Of a DNA stretch of 64,000 nucleotides, positions 21,929 through 32,692 are shown piece after piece. Each line of letters begins with the position of its first letter. Within the stretch, counting starts at the first letter, position 1. Made by a program: the position numbers and the translations under genes. This DNA is from Culex pipiens pallens. Its lineage: Eukaryota > Arthropoda > Insecta > Diptera > Culicidae. The notes under the pieces were generated by a model. That model was not told the origin of the DNA and did not search any database. It saw nothing but the letters and a program-made list of their open reading frames with translations. The stretch spans positions 22,750,873 through 22,814,872 of the forward strand of contig NC_068938.1 in assembly GCF_016801865.2 (NCBI RefSeq). Direction: 5' to 3'.

Positions 21929-22911
21929 TGAACAAACTAGTTATTTTTGGGTAGATTTTAGATTTTGTTTTAAGAGCGATGTTTTTTGACCCAAAAATAG
22001 TCAATTATAAAAGCTTCAGAAAATATGTTTAGTACAATTTATTTATCGAATACTGCCAAAAAGGCGTTTCAATTTAAAGCTACTAGAATGTTGAGTACTT
22101 ATCGGCGCGAAATGGACAAGTAAACTGTTTACATAATTCTCTTTCTCGTACTGTATTTTTACTCACACACCAACAAAACCCGGTCGAATCGCACCATTCT
22201 AATGGAAACAGACTCAGTTCTCCGAAACCTGCGTAATCTGAGCCTGATTTGCAAGTATAATTCAGCCTCCATTTGTTAATATTTATTATCGCGGACTTTC
22301 TTTAATATAAAACAATGTACACTTGTTCCGTTGTACTTCAACTCTGCTCGTCCAAGGACGAGCTCACCTTTATTAAGTATTTCCATGTCGGTAGATCAAC
22401 TACCTCCCTAGTATTATAATTGACTACCTATCGACTTAACTTCGTTTAACCTCCTAGATTTAGTCATTGCGTTTACCTGTTGACGTATATAAGTTTTATT
22501 GTCTTATATCGCCAAACAGAGATGGTAAATATGGGAAAAAGGGCGTGTTGTGGTTCAGGCCACAACACATTTGAATAATGCTTCCATTATCGCCCGAGGA
22601 AGAAAAAATACCTGTGAATTTAACGCAACACCCGCAACCGCTCAATCTTCACCCTACCCCAAACCTCACCATCTGCCCTCCAAAGCTCGTGATCGACAGC
22701 TCAGAGGACAGCTAGACAATTCCATTAAATTCCGATGTCGTCAGCAGCAGCAGCAGCTGAGTGAAGGAAGGAAAAGTTTTCGTTCGAGTGAAATCCACAA
22801 ACAAACAAACACTTTCCAGCCACCCTAAAAGTACACGCAGCCTCCACCACCCACCAGCATCAGTCAGCTTTTCAACCATTCTTCTTCTTTTTTCTCTTGA
22901 TGCACTTTCAG
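21929..22911. other. Non-coding DNA upstream of the first in-window cyclase exon
   Basis: This is presumably the 3' part of an Ac3 intron. It ends in a pyrimidine tract (TTCTTCTTTTTTCTCTTGATGCACTTTCAG) and the AG at 22910-22911. The short ORF near 22550-22828 shows no domain and is not flanked by convincing splice signals. Confidence 0.5.
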
Positions 22912-23023
22912 CATTCTGTACGCGGATATCGTCGGCTTCACCGCCATCTCGTCCACCTACTCGGCCCAGGATTTGGTGAAAATTTTGAACGAACTTTTCG
23001 CACGTTTCGACCGCTTAGCTGAG
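22912..23023 (+). CDS. Ac3: Ac3 in-window exon 1: start of catalytic domain C1a
   Basis: The first base completes a codon begun in an unseen upstream exon. The exon then encodes 37 residues starting ILYADIVGFTAISSTYS and ending FARFDRLAE. The Asp of ADIVGF is the first of the two metal-binding Asp residues. Acceptor CACTTTCAG and donor GAG|GTAAGT are strong. Confidence 0.95.
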
Positions 23024-23921
23024 GTAAGTGGAAAGTTTTCCGGGGCGTTTCAGACGCAGTGGCGCTGTGGTATTTGTTTGTTAGGTGTGTGCTGAAGTGT
23101 TATCTCAAAGTTAAAATACATTGTTTCTGAATCAGCGTGCAAGTCAGTAATCAATTGTTCATCCAAGTTAGGTAATTGTTTTTTAATTGGCTCATATTTT
23201 TAAATATTGTATAGATGCAATGGAGATTTGAATCACTTATTGTTAGGGTACTAACTTCTCTCTTAGTTCATATGAGGTAATTTCGCAATATATTTGAAAT
23301 AAATTTTCATTACAAATTTGAACAAGTCAGTTTTGCAGTTAAAATTAAATCAAAAGAGTTTTCGAAAAAAAAAAATCTAAATGATACCTAAAATCAAGAA
23401 CTTATTCCAAATACAGGAGTGATTTTCCCTTCACTAATAAAAGTCGAAACAGCTTTTGAAAAAAAAAAAATCTTGAGTTAGTTTGCCACAGGTTCTAATG
23501 GTCAGTTCTAAGCAAATACGGTTCTTGATCAATTTATGAATTAATCACTTCGAAACTTCACCAAGTAGAATTGTGTGGGTTTCTTAGCACATTTCATCTA
23601 AATCGGGCTCTAGAGAACGGTTCTCCAAGTTTTAAGTTGCAAAAGAAAGGTAGGGTAGGGTAGTCATCAATGAGGCACTTTTGATTATTAACTTTCAACG
23701 ATTTTTGTATTTTTTCATCATTATGTTTTAATGAGCTTTTTGTTGACCAAAATATGAGATCGATCTGACGTCTACAGCCAGAGTTATAAAACTGTCTCAT
23801 TCTAGACGCACTTGGCAGGAACAATGAGACAGCTGGGGAACAATGAGACACTCTACAAAAATCAATACTTTTCTAGTAAATCATCATGTTTTTATTATTA
23901 TTTCATTGCAGGTGACTTGCT

Positions 23922-25099
23922 TTGAACATCCCAAGTAACCACAAGCACTTAATTGAAGTATTTATTCAGTACTAAATCAGCACTCAAATGCTTTGAAGTA
24001 GTAAATAAGCTTTGCGAATGCTTCAAAGTACCAAAACTTTGCAGCATTACAACTGGCGTTAAATCACCATTTACGACCTTGAAAATGTGCTTCAAAGCAT
24101 TTGATGTTTATCAACAAAGTAACCCATCCATACGGGAAACATTTCAGCCTGTCACGCTCTTATTGACTTTTATCCTTCTCCCGTTATACTGTTCCAATAA
24201 GCGTGCGGGCTAAGGCGCATTCCCCCGGTGTGCAACAGTTTTATTTTTGCGTGAACTGGGTTCAATTCCCGCTGACTGAAGTGTTTTTTTTGTTTATTTT
24301 TTTTGTGGAAAACTGCAGCCTGTAATTAAGCCAAATTTTTCAAAACATATGCCCATAGCACAAAGGACATTATCAAAAGCTCTCTGGTAAATTGAATGAC
24401 TTTTCTCGCAAGCAAAAAGCTGTTTTACGGAAGTCTGATACACTTTGTGAAATTTTGCCAACCGTGGACCAAGCACTCCTCGGAAAAACAGTTTAGGTTA
24501 GCCGTTAGCCATTACTTGTCCCTATTAACCCCAAGCCTTCCGTAATTGATTGTACTGTACTTGACTGGATGGCCGCAATTTGCTGAGTGACTCGTCAATA
24601 ATTTTCGTCCAACAAAATGACAACGGGTTTTTCTCATGAACCAGAAACTCGAAACAGCAGAAAGAAAGTCTTCCTTAATGTTCGATGCATCAACCACATC
24701 GATTAAAACTTTCAAAACAAACACTCATTTCAGAATACATCAGTTGGCTGGCGCGCATCCTGGAGATCGACGAGAAAAATGCAAGAATAACATCAAAGTG
24801 TCACACTCACACATGAAACGCAACAGGAGAAAAAAAAAAACAAAGGAGGCCCACCACCAAGTGTGTGGAGCAGCTAGCTGTCCTTTTTTTTCCCCCAGCC
24901 TTGACGTCGATAAAGCAGTTTTTTTTGTTCGAGCTTTCGGTGAGGCATTAAATCGGCATCACTGTGCGCCACTTGAAATATTTCTCAAGGGAAAAGTGCT
25001 GATTTAATGTTTTGAAGCATTATTTGCTGGTATTAAATGCCAATATAATGCTGATTTAATGCCGCTATTTAGTGCCTCGCGGTTACTTGGGATGTTCAA
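23922..25099. mobile_element. Nested TIR element, TTGAACATCCCAAGTAACC termini
   Basis: Perfect 19-bp inverted termini lie at 23922-23940 and 25081-25099. The interior has AAGCACTT/AATGCTT palindromic phrases near both ends and a tRNA-like segment near 24193-24282. There is no transposase ORF. It interrupts the outer element at 23651-25582. Confidence 0.75.
24193..24282 (+). repeat. tRNA-like sequence, probable SINE head
   Basis: GCGGGCTAAGGCGCA resembles a Pol III A box, and ACTGGGTTCAATTCCCGC resembles a B box and T-arm. The spacing is stretched by a T-rich insertion and no cloverleaf is intact, so it is a SINE head or tRNA relic. A better-preserved relative is at 52090-52165. Confidence 0.45.
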
Positions 25100-25938
25100 G
25101 CAATTTCGTCAACTTGAAACTTCAATTAACAAAAGTTATACTAAAAAGTATTTAAATTTTGTAAAATCATAAATTTTAAAAATTAATCTTATATTTTTGA
25201 TTAAATGAAGTTCAAACTCAATAAATATGCCAAAAATCACTTCCAATTCAAGTTTTGAAAGATTCCCATCGATTTTAAAAAGTTTAATGAAGAAAAATCA
25301 AAGTGTCTCATTGTTACCCATGGGCCGAAAAGAGTGGGGAACAATGAGATAGCCCTGGATTCTGGGTATATTCTAAATTCTGGTCAAACCTAATAAAAGG
25401 ACATTGTAGCCCAACTCATGCCCTGTGAAATGACGAAAGAAATTTGGAGAAATATTAGTGTTTGTGTTAATGGCAGCCTATGAGCGAAAATGTATTTTTT
25501 AGTCATGATTGGTTGAAACTACGACATGTGAGAGCCATTTTATCATTGTTCCCCGTGTCTCATTGATGACTACTCTACCCTATTTCTATACTCTTTTTGC
25601 CCATCCAAAAAATATCCCCCGAGCGGCCATTCTGGTTTCGGATTGATCCGGATTATCTGACGTTTTTGTTCCGAAATGCTATTTTTGCTCCAAAATGACA
25701 ATAAACTTGTGTAAATATGTTTTTTTCTACAGTTTTTGTTGGAAAATATCTAGTAGGGGTTCTATTGATATTATATAAATATTTTGTAAAAATAGTTGAT
25801 TGAAATACTCATGTTTTGTAAAGCATAGATATTAATTTTTTTTCTAGAAGGTCTAATAAACCAAATTTTCAGTTTTTGCTTTTTGTGTGTTTTGAATACC
25901 CCTGACTCAAGGTGGTTTCATAAACAACCAAAAAGCTC

Positions 25939-26152
25939 AGTCATTGGCCACCAAAGGCGCCCACCATGTCAGTTTGTAGATCTCGATTTTAAGGGACGGG
26001 AATGTTAGTTAGGGCAGGTTGCTACTAGGGCAGCTGGTTTACCCTGTGCTTACAGCGCCAGGAACCTGAAAATGTGTTAGTAGGATAAGGTGTTTGGTCA
26101 GGATTTATCATAGAAGATGATGATGCGACCCAAAATCATAGTGTTTGTTGAA
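25939..26152 (-). mobile_element. (CTCATG)n-tail retroposon, internal fragment
   Basis: This matches 11947-12168 of copy A almost base for base, with a few deletions. Both ends of the family are missing, so it is a truncated or recombined fragment. Confidence 0.8.
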
Positions 26153-26257
26153 TTAGGTGTACGGCCAATTATTTGGCCTAAATTTGGGTCTTCTATTAGA
26201 AAATTATTTTTGGAATTTTTAGTTTACATTTTTTTGGGCGTATCATACTAATGACAT

Positions 26258-27082
26258 TAGAGGTGGGCAATAAAAGAGCGAGCCGCTCAAAAAGCTGGTT
26301 CACTGAATAGAGCGAAAGAACCGTGGCTCACAAAAGAAGAACCGCGATTCTTTTTCGAACCGCGGTCTTTTGAAAGAACCGGCTCAAGATGGCATGATTT
26401 TTGTTATAAACATACTTTATAGAATTTTCAAAAAAAGGAGTATTAAATTTGTTTTTGAGAATTGAAAAGGCAATTTCAAATATTTCAATGCTTATAAAAA
26501 TTAATCCCAAAAGCAAATGATTTTTTAAACAACGTGAAAAAAAACTATTCACTTTACAGCTGATTTTACATTAAAGTATTACCGGAATACAAATTTATGC
26601 ATTGCATAATTTGTAAAACATTACACTTTTTTTTAACTTCAACGTAGACTTTATCAATTAAATCAGAATGTAGAAAAGAGTTCACAGAATGTTTTCTCCA
26701 AACAAAATATCAGCATAAGTTCAATTCTTGCAGAAATAAACGCAATTTTTAAATTAATAGCAATTTTTCCAACATCCTAGATTTAAGTTTTGATGCCATT
26801 CAATAACTCGAATGTTAAGCTTCGAGTAGAAATCTTGACATAGAGACCACCAAGACCTATGGTTTTCAAGGGCATCTTCTCGTTTTCAGTTTTCATTTTT
26901 TTTATCAAATAATTTGTAAAAGTCCAATGTGAAATAACTTACAAAAACACACGATTCTCAAGAACAAATCTTTTCATCCAAATTTTGAAAAAGAGCGACA
27001 GAGCCGTTCAAAAGAGCGGCTCTTTTTAATGAGCGAACGAAAATTAGCGGCTCCTAAAAAAGAGCGGTTTTGCCCACCTCTA
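26258..27082. mobile_element. hAT-type MITE, 8-bp target duplication
   Basis: The termini are TAGAGGTGGGCAA and its inverse TTGCCCACCTCTA. They are flanked by a perfect 8-bp duplication AATGACAT (26250-26257 and 27083-27090). Both signs are characteristic of the hAT superfamily. Subterminal GAGCG/CGCTC motifs repeat at both ends, likely transposase-binding sites. The interior is AT-rich and has no transposase ORF. Confidence 0.9.
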
Positions 27083-28991
27083 AATGACATTCTTTCCGCG
27101 TCAATAGATATATAAAAGAAAAGATAGAACTTCTCCAATAGTTTAGGTACTTTAACAGCGGATAATGTTTCCGTACAAAGCTGTGAGGACAATTTTTGAT
27201 ACCCTTTAATTTTTCAAGCACTTTAAAAAATTTAAAAGTGCAAGTTGACTTCAAGTAAAGCTCGGAAATATAAAATAAATATCAACCATACTTCGATATT
27301 TTCCAGAAAAAATGCCCAGCGTTTCAACATATATAACAAATTACCATTGAAAAAAATAAACTTAATTTCATGTCTATTTTTTAAATTAAAAGCAAAAGGT
27401 ACCACTCAATTGTTACTCTTGTTTTAAATTTACAAAATATTAATTACGTTGCAAAAATAAATTATAAAAACAATAGAAATTAATAACCATGGTTCCCACA
27501 TTCGGATTAAAAACAATGATTTAAAATGCATCCAGTTGTTTTTCAATCCTTGTTTTTCGGAATTCGTAAGCTTGGACGATTTTTTTTTCGCGAAAACATG
27601 CTGTACAAAGGAATTTTACTAAAAAAAAATCTAAAAACGTTCAAATGAGCACAAAAATGGAATAAAATTTGATAATAAACACAGGAAAATGCATTTTAAA
27701 TTGTTTTCCGAATGATTAGACTTCTATTCCTAGTAACATTTGGAAGTTTTTCGGAATAATACTAATTTTTTGATAAATTGTTGAAAAAATACAATTTCCT
27801 GAAATCTTTGAGGCCAAAATTTAGCATTTCGCTACTCCCCATATGGCTCTAAAAACGAAATAAACGACATACTTGTTTTCAATGATAATTTTAAATATTG
27901 TTAAGTAATATTTTTTTATTCCCTTCTTTTTGAAAATGTTAAATGGCGGATGAGGACACAAAAAGTTTAAACTTAACTTGAAAAAATTGCTTTTACCTTA
28001 TCCAAACCTAATGAAATAAATATAGCTTTAATATCCATTTAGTCATTTATACAAAAAATTTAAATAAAACTAGTAAAAGTAAGGTAAATTTTATTCTCAA
28101 TAAAATGTATAGCACCGATAAAATATTTTTTTTCGGTGACTTCAAAAAATATTTGCAACGGCCTAAACTAACTTTAAAAAAATCTAAACTTTGATAATTC
28201 TCTACCATGATCTGTATAGCTTCATACCATTCCGTTTGTATTTAATTCGTATTTTTAATTTTGCTAAACAAAAATCTTATGTCTCTCAAAGTCCCCAGAC
28301 TATCAATATTTTCCCGTTTTAGGGTATCGGAAACTTTATTTTTTTTGACAAATGTTGGCAAAATATCATATTTGGAGAAACACATCACGCGTTGATGTTT
28401 TATTTTTTTCATAAAAAGCTAGAAGCTTCATCATTAAACAGCACCATGCTGGCACACTTTGATGAAAATCTGGGAAATAATCAGTTCATTTGCTTTTGAT
28501 TTTTTAATCCAACTCGTTCTGCGAGCTAAAATAACCACTTTTATCCAGCATCAGTAACGATCGTTACACTTTGCTGGTTTGATTTTTATCTTAAACAAAC
28601 AGCTTCATGGGCAGCAAACGGGGCGTAAATCCAACAGAACCAGCACACTGCACAAAGAGAAGAGCTTTCCCAGTGGAGATGAAACAACAAAAAAGAGGGA
28701 ATTTTCCATTTCCAGCAAATATTTTCCCAACTTTTGCGCTCGTGCTTTACGTGCTCTCAATTTTCAGCAAAAAAAAACTTGAAAACAAAACAGAATAAGG
28801 CAAAAGCATGATGCACGAGAGTCTGGTCCCTGGCTCAGCACGTCAACTTTTATTGGACTTCCAAAACAAGTTTTATTACTTCAATTTTCTTCAAACTCTC
28901 CCCCCTTCCCCCTGCTGTCTGTCGCCACTTGTTGAAAGGCGAGTCTAGTCAAAGTCGCGCTCACGAAATTTTTCTTCCCCTGTTTTCACAG

Positions 28992-29119
28992 AAATACCAG
29001 CAATTAAGGATAAAGATCCTGGGTGATTGCTACTACTGCATCAGCGGCGCTCCCGTGGAACGTCCGGACCACGCCGTCCTCTGCGTCCACATGGGACTCT
29101 CGATGGTGAAAGCTATCAA
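28992..29119 (+). CDS. Ac3: Ac3 exon 2: C1a core
   Basis: Phase 0 start. Encodes KYQQLRIKILGDCYYCISG through GLSMVKAI plus two bases of the next Lys codon. The Asp of GDCYYC is the second metal-binding Asp. Donor AA|GTGAGT. Confidence 0.96.
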
Positions 29120-29264
29120 GTGAGTGTAATTGGATTAACGTTTCCCGTCGTGGTCGTCGTCGGGCTTAAAGCTGCCCAGGCCAGTGGAACCAATTGCTAC
29201 TAATTAGAGGGCACAACGCCACAACCGCGATGACCGTTTCTTCCCTGTTTCAACCTTCCCACAG

Positions 29265-29423
29265 ATATGTCCAGCAGAAGACCAACTCGCCCGTTGACAT
29301 GCGGGTCGGAATCCACACGGGGGCCGTCCTAGCGGGGATCCTTGGCCAGCGCCAGTGGCAGTTTGACGTGTACTCGAAGGATGTCGAGCTCGCCAACAAG
29401 ATGGAGTCCAGCGGGAAGGCCGG
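29265..29423 (+). CDS. Ac3: Ac3 exon 3: C1a
   Basis: The first base completes Lys. Encodes YVQQKTNSPVDMRVGIHTG, then VLAGILGQRQWQFDVYSKD and ANKMESSGKAG. It ends with two bases of a Gly codon before GTAAGG. Intron 2 before it is only 145 bp. Confidence 0.96.
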
Positions 29424-29607
29424 GTAAGGATGAGGGGGTTGTTCCACAATCAGCCAACCAATTCTCTCACTCTGTAGACCGCTAAGGCTCTAACATTGTC
29501 GTTCACTTTTCCGTTTTTTTCCGAATGATGTTGACACACACACAAACACACGTCGATTCCCGATGGACTCATAATGCGCCTGAAATGATCGTGGACGCGG
29601 ACTTCAG

Positions 29608-29746
29608 ACGGGTTCATCTGTCGGAGAAAACGCTCAGCTTTCTGAACGGGGAGTTCGAGGTGGAGCCCGCGTTCGGTGAGAAGCGCGAGGAAGCCCTGCG
29701 GATAGCCGGGCTGAAGACGTTTTTCATCAGTAAAGTATTGAAGCCG
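29608..29746 (+). CDS. Ac3: Ac3 exon 4: end of C1a
   Basis: Acceptor ACTTCAG; the first base completes Gly. Encodes RVHLSEKTLSFLNGEFEVE to GLKTFFISKVLKP. Donor CCG|GTAAGT, phase 0. Confidence 0.96.
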
Positions 29747-32093
29747 GTAAGTAGGACCTGGGGAGTTGCTGAAGGGGAAAAGTGTGCTTTTCTATTGAGC
29801 CCCGTGATTGACGCACGGTTGAGTGGTGAGGAAGTCTTCAAAAGGTTTTTGTGAAGGCTTTTCAAGTTCATTTTTGTGGTGTTCAGGTTATAAATTTCTG
29901 CCAGAACCTGGCTTTTTTTATTGAAAGATCAATTTAAAGTTTTGTTTATTTTTTAGAAACAGCTTGCATTAAAATAAGATATGTTTTTATTTCAAAAAGA
30001 GTCTTGTTTCAATCCTAACATGGAAAACTTTAAAAAATGTCGTTAATTGTCTAGTAAAATAAAACCAATTAATCCGTCATGATCGTGCAATGTCGTCGCA
30101 TGCCAATTTTTGATCAAATTTTAAAACACCATCCAGTTTATGCATTGATTTGATATGAAATCAAAAAATTTCAAGGCAAACACTTAAAATATAACAAAAT
30201 CTTTACTCTTTCTTGAATAAATTTCAAAACATAACCCCTGCTTAACCTCCTTCCGAAGACGTTCGCCATCTTCCGCCTAATCTCACCCATCAAAAGCCAT
30301 CATCAAGACCGTCATCATCGCCATAAACATCAACATTCCGTTATCAGGAGGTGACCCGCCGTTCCCCTCTCACTTCTTTAGACGATAAAATCGGTCTAAC
30401 TGGAATAGACCACGTGGTGGCACCAAGCTGACGAGAAGCTTCCCCCTGTCTTCTTCTCCCAGCCGACACCGATTGATTTGCCTGTTCATCGAGGCAGAAT
30501 CTTCCCCATTTCTCCCCAGTCTCGATCCTCCCACCCCCGCAAAGAGTTGTGTTCAGGAAATTTGCTAAACATAATTTGATTTAACGCTCCCGTTTCCACA
30601 TGGCATGAAAATTTCGGCAGCACACACGTATAGCACGCGGTACGATCCAGTATTTCTGTTGGAGTTTCCACTTTTCATCAATTTAGCTGCAAATTGGGAT
30701 CCCCATCGGCAGCACACGTGTCCTGATTGAGCGTTTCCCCCCGGAAAACATGAAAGTCTGGAAGATATTCAAATCACGTTTCAATATTTAACGCTCAAGC
30801 AGAGGCACACCGGCTTAAAGGATGTTTGAGTTTCCAGTAGATCCGCAGTTAAATTGCGACTCTGAAAGCGTCAACTCATGTTCGCTATAAATCCTTTGGG
30901 GCTCAATTATCCCGTGGCTCCGTTTTTCCATCGAGGCTAACTCATCTTTGGCCCATCGATTTTTTTTCAAATTTATCCAACTTTTATTTAAAAAAATAAT
31001 TCAAACATTTCAACATCAAATCAAAATTATTTTCCAAAGAATTCCTTCTCTCGCTTCAAAAAAAAAAAAAAACAAAACACACTCCGAAGCTTTTTTATAA
31101 AACAATATAAATTTTATCGCTTCTTTTACCACATGAACCGTGCCAGTCGGTGGTGCGGCCTTCCGGACGTTTCCTTTGCAAAACGATCCGACACCAGCCC
31201 CTCCAAAGTTGGCATCCCCCAGGGGGAGATGTGAAGTGTTGTTTGTTGGTGGGGGTGTTTAGGGGAGTTTTGGGTGGATAATCTTGTTTAACTTTGGCAG
31301 AATCCTCCCCCGTCAGCAGGTTTCGGTTTAAGAACCTGGTCGCCAGGGTGGGAATTTATTTGTATTGAATGTGTGATGGCCAAACCGACGTCAGGCGTTA
31401 AAGTCGGGTATTGATGTGGTCCTGGCGTTAGCAACATGCGAGGAACTGCGCGGAAAAAAGCAAATATTTGAAACTAGACATATTTCGAATGAGGGTAAAC
31501 ATTATCACGATCGGAAGTGTAAACATGAACTTTCAGAATGGGTTTGGTTTGACCATTTGGGGTAGTTTAATAATAGTCAGCATTCACAGCCCAAAGTTGA
31601 AAAGCTCGCAAACAAATAAAAACTGGATTGAACTGGAATTCAAAGCTTGATTAGGTTTCTATATTTGAAACAAAAATGCGAATAAACTTGTAAACCCACC
31701 CAATTTAAAGAAAATCTGAATGTAATCCAGTGATAATCATCTTCTTTGCACCTAATTTAATATTTTTGTGGACTAACTCATGTAGTTCATGACTGTTGAA
31801 ATTACACCTAGCTTGTCCATCAAAATTCAGCCAAATCACTTTTGTTTTGCAGTACCTACTGGCCTACTGTAGGTAACAACATTATATTGAAATTTTTGGG
31901 ACGAAATTGATTCTAAGCTTCTTATTTACAAATATTACTATATCATTGATAGTCAGCATAGAAGGGGCATGTATTCCCAATGTTGCGATGAGAACGATGC
32001 CTCAGTGTAGGCTTTGCCCAGTGGGTACAAATTTTGCATATACTATCAACTATGGAAAGTTAAGTAAAAAGGAGAGGTAAAAGGTTGAATCAC

Positions 32094-32692
32094 GAGCCGA
32101 CGGAAATAACTTGGGAATAACATTTTGTTATATTTAAAAATACTAGGCCAATAACAATTTATGTTATTTATAACAAGCTTGTTATTAGTCGTTATTATTT
32201 TTTTGTAATTGGATTGTTATTTTAATAACAGACTAATAACACTTTTAATTATTTTTCGAACAAATCTTCGTTATTATTTTTTGTTATTTCAACAACTAAT
32301 CCGATCAACCCAAGAACAGTTCTGGAGTTTTTTTTTTGAAAAGGTTCAATAAACCAAATTTTCAGTTTTTGCTTTTTGGTTGTTTTTTAATACCCCTGAC
32401 TCAAGGCCGTTTTAAAAACACTTAAAAAGCAAAAACTGAAAATTTGGTTTATTGAACCTTTTCAAAAAAAAACTCCAGAGTTGAAGGTATTCTTCCATAA
32501 CACAAAATGTTATTCCCAAGTTGTTTTTGCTTTCAACCAATATCAGACCAATAACAAATTTTGTTATGATAACATAAACTGTTATTAAACCCTTATGCAA
32601 ACATAATTTTTTGAAGAATTCATAACACTTTCTGTTATTTTAACAGTATTTGTTATAGAAATGGCATGAATTTTGGCATGAATCTGCCGGGG
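32094..32692. mobile_element. GTTATT-rich element carrying a perfect-arm palindrome
   Basis: It begins AGCCGACGGAAATAACTTGG and is full of ATAAC/GTTAT pairs, like 1973-3423. The right end is eroded (CTGCCGGGG). A separate palindrome is inserted at 32321-32479. Confidence 0.6.
32321..32479. repeat. Palindromic insertion with 57-bp arms
   Basis: The arms 32321-32377 and 32424-32479 are reverse complements except for one base in an A/T run. The inner phrase AATACCCCTGACTCAAGG and one arm recur near 25848-25925, so this is a dispersed miniature element. Confidence 0.8.

Larger units (their letters stand above)
23651..25582. mobile_element. TIR element, TAGGGTAGRGTAGTCATCAATGAG termini
   Basis: The two ends are inverted copies of TAGGGTAG(G/A)GTAGTCATC and the following bases. 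The element also has inverted internal phrases (GGAACAATGAGACA near 23825, TGTCTCATTG near 25310). The TA at each tip may be a TA target duplication. No transposase is visible. A second element (23922-25099) is nested in it. Confidence 0.7.
23024..28991 (+). other. Ac3: Ac3 intron 1 (6.0 kb), transposon-rich
   Basis: The intron holds nested TIR elements at 23651-25582, a fragment of the (CTCATG)n-tail retroposon at 25939-26152 and a hAT-type MITE at 26258-27082. The remaining 27100-28560 is AT-rich with no feature recognised. 28560-28990 is GC-richer, ending in the acceptor TGTTTTCACAG. Confidence 0.85.

Noticed and set aside
22550..22979. Additional Ac3 coding exon just upstream of 22912
   Set aside because: The ORF is low-complexity, runs into the polypyrimidine tract, and does not join in frame to the exon at 22912.
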